From positions 1-36,688 of the forward strand of contig JAGAMG010000019.1 of the NCBI GenBank assembly GCA_017624835.1: a stretch of 36,688 bases of DNA. The letters are read 5' to 3'. This DNA comes from Lachnospiraceae bacterium (GTDB lineage: Bacteria; Bacillota; Clostridia; Lachnospirales; Lachnospiraceae). A model generated the notes under the pieces. That model saw only the letters and a list, made by a program, of their open reading frames with translations, was not told the origin of the DNA and ran no database searches. Of the stretch, positions 35,301 to 36,688 are shown one piece after another. Both the position numbers and the translations under genes were made by a program. Positions within the stretch are counted from its first letter, which is position 1, and every line of letters starts with the position of its first letter.

Positions 35301-36558
35301 TCTTAGCACCGGATGCGGTTATCTTCTTTGTAGCAGTGTCCGCTGTCAAAGTAATGGCATTCAAATTATGCTCTGCTGCCGAACTATCTGCCAATGTCTC
35401 AGAATAAGTTACATTAGAAGTTCCCTGCGCAATAGCACCGCCCTTATTGATGGTCTGATCACTTGCCGTAATGGTCAAAGTGCGCTTACCAATGGCGAAG
35501 GTACCGGAAGCTGCTCCGGTATAGGTAGGATTGCTGTCCGATGCGGTAATGGTTATATTTGCAAGATTTCCTGCATCTGTATTATTGGCATAGCTGATAG
35601 AATAATCAGTGTTGTTTAATGCAATTTCATTTCCATTTAAAGTAACTGTCAAATCACTTACAGAAGGCTCCTTTGCTAATCCGTCATAGGTATAAGAAAC
35701 GCCATTCTTCAAAGCAACGGTTGCTCCTGCCAGACTCTCTTTTGCAGTGGTTACTGTCAAGTCTTCTCCACCTGACATGCTGAAACTATTTCCTGCATTG
35801 TCCTCTACTACAATCTTAAAGGTATATGTAGTATTGGGCTCCATACCAGTAACCGTAAAGGTTCCACTATCAGTTCCACCATCATTAGTAGGAACAAATG
35901 CTCCAATAATAGGAGCAGCCCCATCTGCATTGGTACAGGTTAAGGTATACTTCGCAATTCCGGACAAATCATCCGATGCTGTTACAGATAAAATCGCACT
36001 ATTATAAGTTATTTCATCAAATGCTACACTGGGTCTCTGCGGTGGTACGCTATCTGTATTTACAGTTCCGATATATGTTTTCGCTACTACACTTGAATCT
36101 GAATCTGATTTTAACCAATAAGGAATACTGGTATGTGTACCGTTTGCAATACTCACCTGGGCTGCAAAAGTTCCGTTTTCCGTATCTGAGATTGTATATC
36201 CGGTGGGTGCAACCAAATATGCCTCCTTGTACCAACCATTATTTCCCGGAGTAGCCGGATTAAGAGTTGCATCAGGAATGGTTGGCTGTGTAGGGTCTGT
36301 AACGGTGAGGGTAATGGTTTCGGTTACACTACCTTGCTCTGTGGTATCTGCTGTGATTTTTATGGTGTAGGTACCGGGGGCGATGTCGGAATGAGTTGCA
36401 TGTGGCTCAATACATTTACAGAATACTAAAACATCTATTACCTCATCCTCGGATACGTCAGCAATACTACCATAAATATTTATTCCCAAATCAGATACAC
36501 AATAATTATAGTCTATACTAGTATCTATATCTGTAGCTATATATTTCGTTTCAGTCAA
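32335..36558 (-). CDS. Large MBG/Ig-like repeat cell-wall protein, 5' end missing or replaced
   Basis: The frame holds 1407 codons. After ~50 AT-rich, atypical residues come an Ig-like part (GTYTIKITADTTEQG), a fibronectin III-like part (about 170-270, SVAFDEITYNSAILSVTA), then several MBG/YDG-type beta modules with endings such as YNISYVPGTLTI, YNITVVPGSLTI and NPKALTVQVSV. An acidic Glu/Asp linker leads to a sorting signal VPNTGD, a membrane helix and a lysine-containing tail, so sortase should anchor it to the wall. No signal peptide is present, and the only in-frame start is a TTG without a ribosome binding site; the in-frame stop upstream is at 36622-36624. It may be a silent or truncated copy. 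Confidence 0.8.
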   Translation of the reverse strand: MTETKYIATDIDTSIDYNYCVSDLGINIYGSIADVSEDEVIDVLVFCKCIEPHATHSDIAPGTYTIKITADTTEQGSVTETITLTVTDPTQPTIPDATLNPATPGNNGWYKEAYLVAPTGYTISDTENGTFAAQVSIANGTHTSIPYWLKSDSDSSVVAKTYIGTVNTDSVPPQRPSVAFDEITYNSAILSVTASDDLSGIAKYTLTCTNADGAAPIIGAFVPTNDGGTDSGTFTVTGMEPNTTYTFKIVVEDNAGNSFSMSGGEDLTVTTAKESLAGATVALKNGVSYTYDGLAKEPSVSDLTVTLNGNEIALNNTDYSISYANNTDAGNLANITITASDSNPTYTGAASGTFAIGKRTLTITASDQTINKGGAIAQGTSNVTYSETLADSSAAEHNLNAITLTADTATKKITASGAKIVRGANNEDVTANYNISYVPGTLTILDAGITITAKNSIVYDGAAVTIGTGTDNDITYTLTDCSNAEVAWYAKSDLVNALASAPSNAGTYVVKITANTVLGTTVNSTKEFEIQQLPLTATVQNQTLTYGDNPSVLINSVVYSGFVNGETDAVVSGAPVYSTNYVQYGDVTGTYTITASMENVVASNYNITVVPGSLTINPLPVTLSWSGHTGRTYGDGQEVTATVSNLLNNDAVQVTVENGNQTAVGTHTAKAVALTGAKAVNYTLTGTVTEQAYTIAKAAALTGISAEKKVRYTESTGELQLAELLLTNVGNPRITAATEKTDSNNILSGVTFTAGSISYTLGTLTNANVDDTAQIEVTVTSDTHEDITAAVTIQVVDKYVVDDKLTLTIADMPYGTSPAPAGSLTGTAQGQPVEVFTYKKQGEDAYQTLEALQNSSGYLPAGTYLVKYAYEDDEQIGTKTATFQVNPKALTVQVSVRGVTKEYDRTTTVSGTEQPQLIISGCVGSETAVLDNSNVVFQYADYNAGTNKTITASGIKLAAGEAVNENYTIADTASGAGAVIVPKNVTISPDKTYTKVYGSLDPAIAYQAEGLLTGDSISGSLKRVVGEKVGNYGYDVSGLTNGNYTIKLAEDASMFTITEAEATLTINSNVVTQKAGSQVKLTVTAQNKKELQAADTTHPATIFLEGVSFIAKGDGIFEGVYTIPADAKAGAQITLTVKTTDKNYKSDTVAELILTVSQGEKENLPTPTEVNGANFKLEMEKGITTVPETFKYNPLLNTVEKITTVLKQEILKQEVVADKTLVYDVTLQCSSDGGKTWDKADKDHWPASGKLTVLLPYPEGTGKDTHEFTVVHMFTTSDFGKTPGTTENPVVTKTDAGLQFQVTGLSPIMVGWKEIAAEDETPKDEPQQGQPQKPDSGNGGFGDAEEETESEENDAEESDTEKNTGKIKDNVPNTGDSSQLELWIAFMIVLLSVGVVILFNKKSGNYK

Positions 36559-36688
36559 GTAAAAGTTGGCACTATACCTATTTTCTCTTTTACAATGTAT
36601 TTTTTCATTTTTATCTATACACTAATTGTGTAAATTCTTTGTTATCAAAAATCTTTAGAAATGCTTTCCGGCTAAATGTCATTGCTGC
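36559..36688. other. AT-rich right edge, no gene recognised
   Basis: The sequence upstream of the surface-protein frame is AT-rich and holds only short frames (one reads MKKYIVKEKIGIVPTFT and stops). There is no ribosome binding site or promoter that could be tied to the surface protein. Confidence 0.5.

Noticed and set aside
36050-36254. Short frames on both strands within the surface-protein gene
   Set aside because: They arise from the repetitive Thr/Val-rich coding sequence and lack ribosome binding sites.

Overview
The window looks like a chromosomal segment of a low-to-moderate GC, anaerobic Gram-positive bacterium of the class Clostridia, most likely Lachnospiraceae. This rests on Firmicutes-type AGGAGG ribosome binding sites, a tryptophan T-box leader, a class III (oxygen-sensitive) ribonucleotide reductase, a GerMN lipoprotein inside a comEA...comEC operon, arginine genes in argCJBD order, and an LPXTG-like cell-wall protein. 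No rRNA, tRNA, CRISPR array or transposase gene was found.

Layout. At 1-310 an intergenic stretch carries what looks like the first 13 codons of pyrE, abruptly broken, so a junction lies near the left edge. At 311-7223 there is a complete trpEGDCFBA operon on the minus strand with tightly spaced or overlapping genes, preceded by a T-box leader with a TGG specifier and its own promoter. At 7285-9702 is nrdD, a class III ribonucleotide reductase with a fused C-terminal glutaredoxin-like domain and two well-matched NrdR boxes upstream. From 10.0 to 13.2 kb are an XRE-family regulator, a TPR lipoprotein, mscL with an added zinc ribbon, and holA. At 13.3-14.5 kb a predicted PD-(D/E)XK protein is preceded by an array of strikingly regular ~74.5-bp degenerate repeats. 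From 14.5 to 20.9 kb is a five-gene minus-strand operon: comEA, response regulator, histidine kinase, GerMN lipoprotein, comEC. It links DNA-uptake genes to a two-component system.

From 21.0 to 28.5 kb is an arginine operon on the minus strand: argC, a GNAT acetyltransferase, argJ, a small unknown protein with a TTG start, argB, argD, an orphan solute-binding protein and a small DMT-type transporter. argG lies in divergent orientation at 29.5 kb. TGCATAAAA-type ARG-box-like sites flank both arg promoters. Between the two arg promoters sits a stand-alone PBECR-type predicted RNase. Six bases after its stop begins a strong promoter for a ~135-nt structured RNA with its own terminator. This small nuclease plus RNA unit is the most likely undescribed system here.

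From 30.7 kb to the end are a 175-bp imperfect palindrome after argG, a DUF1294 membrane protein, an orphan LytTR response regulator behind a terminator-like hairpin, and a 1407-codon MBG/Ig-like repeat surface protein. That protein has a sortase signal (VPNTGD) but no signal peptide or normal start codon, so its 5' end seems to have been replaced or lost.
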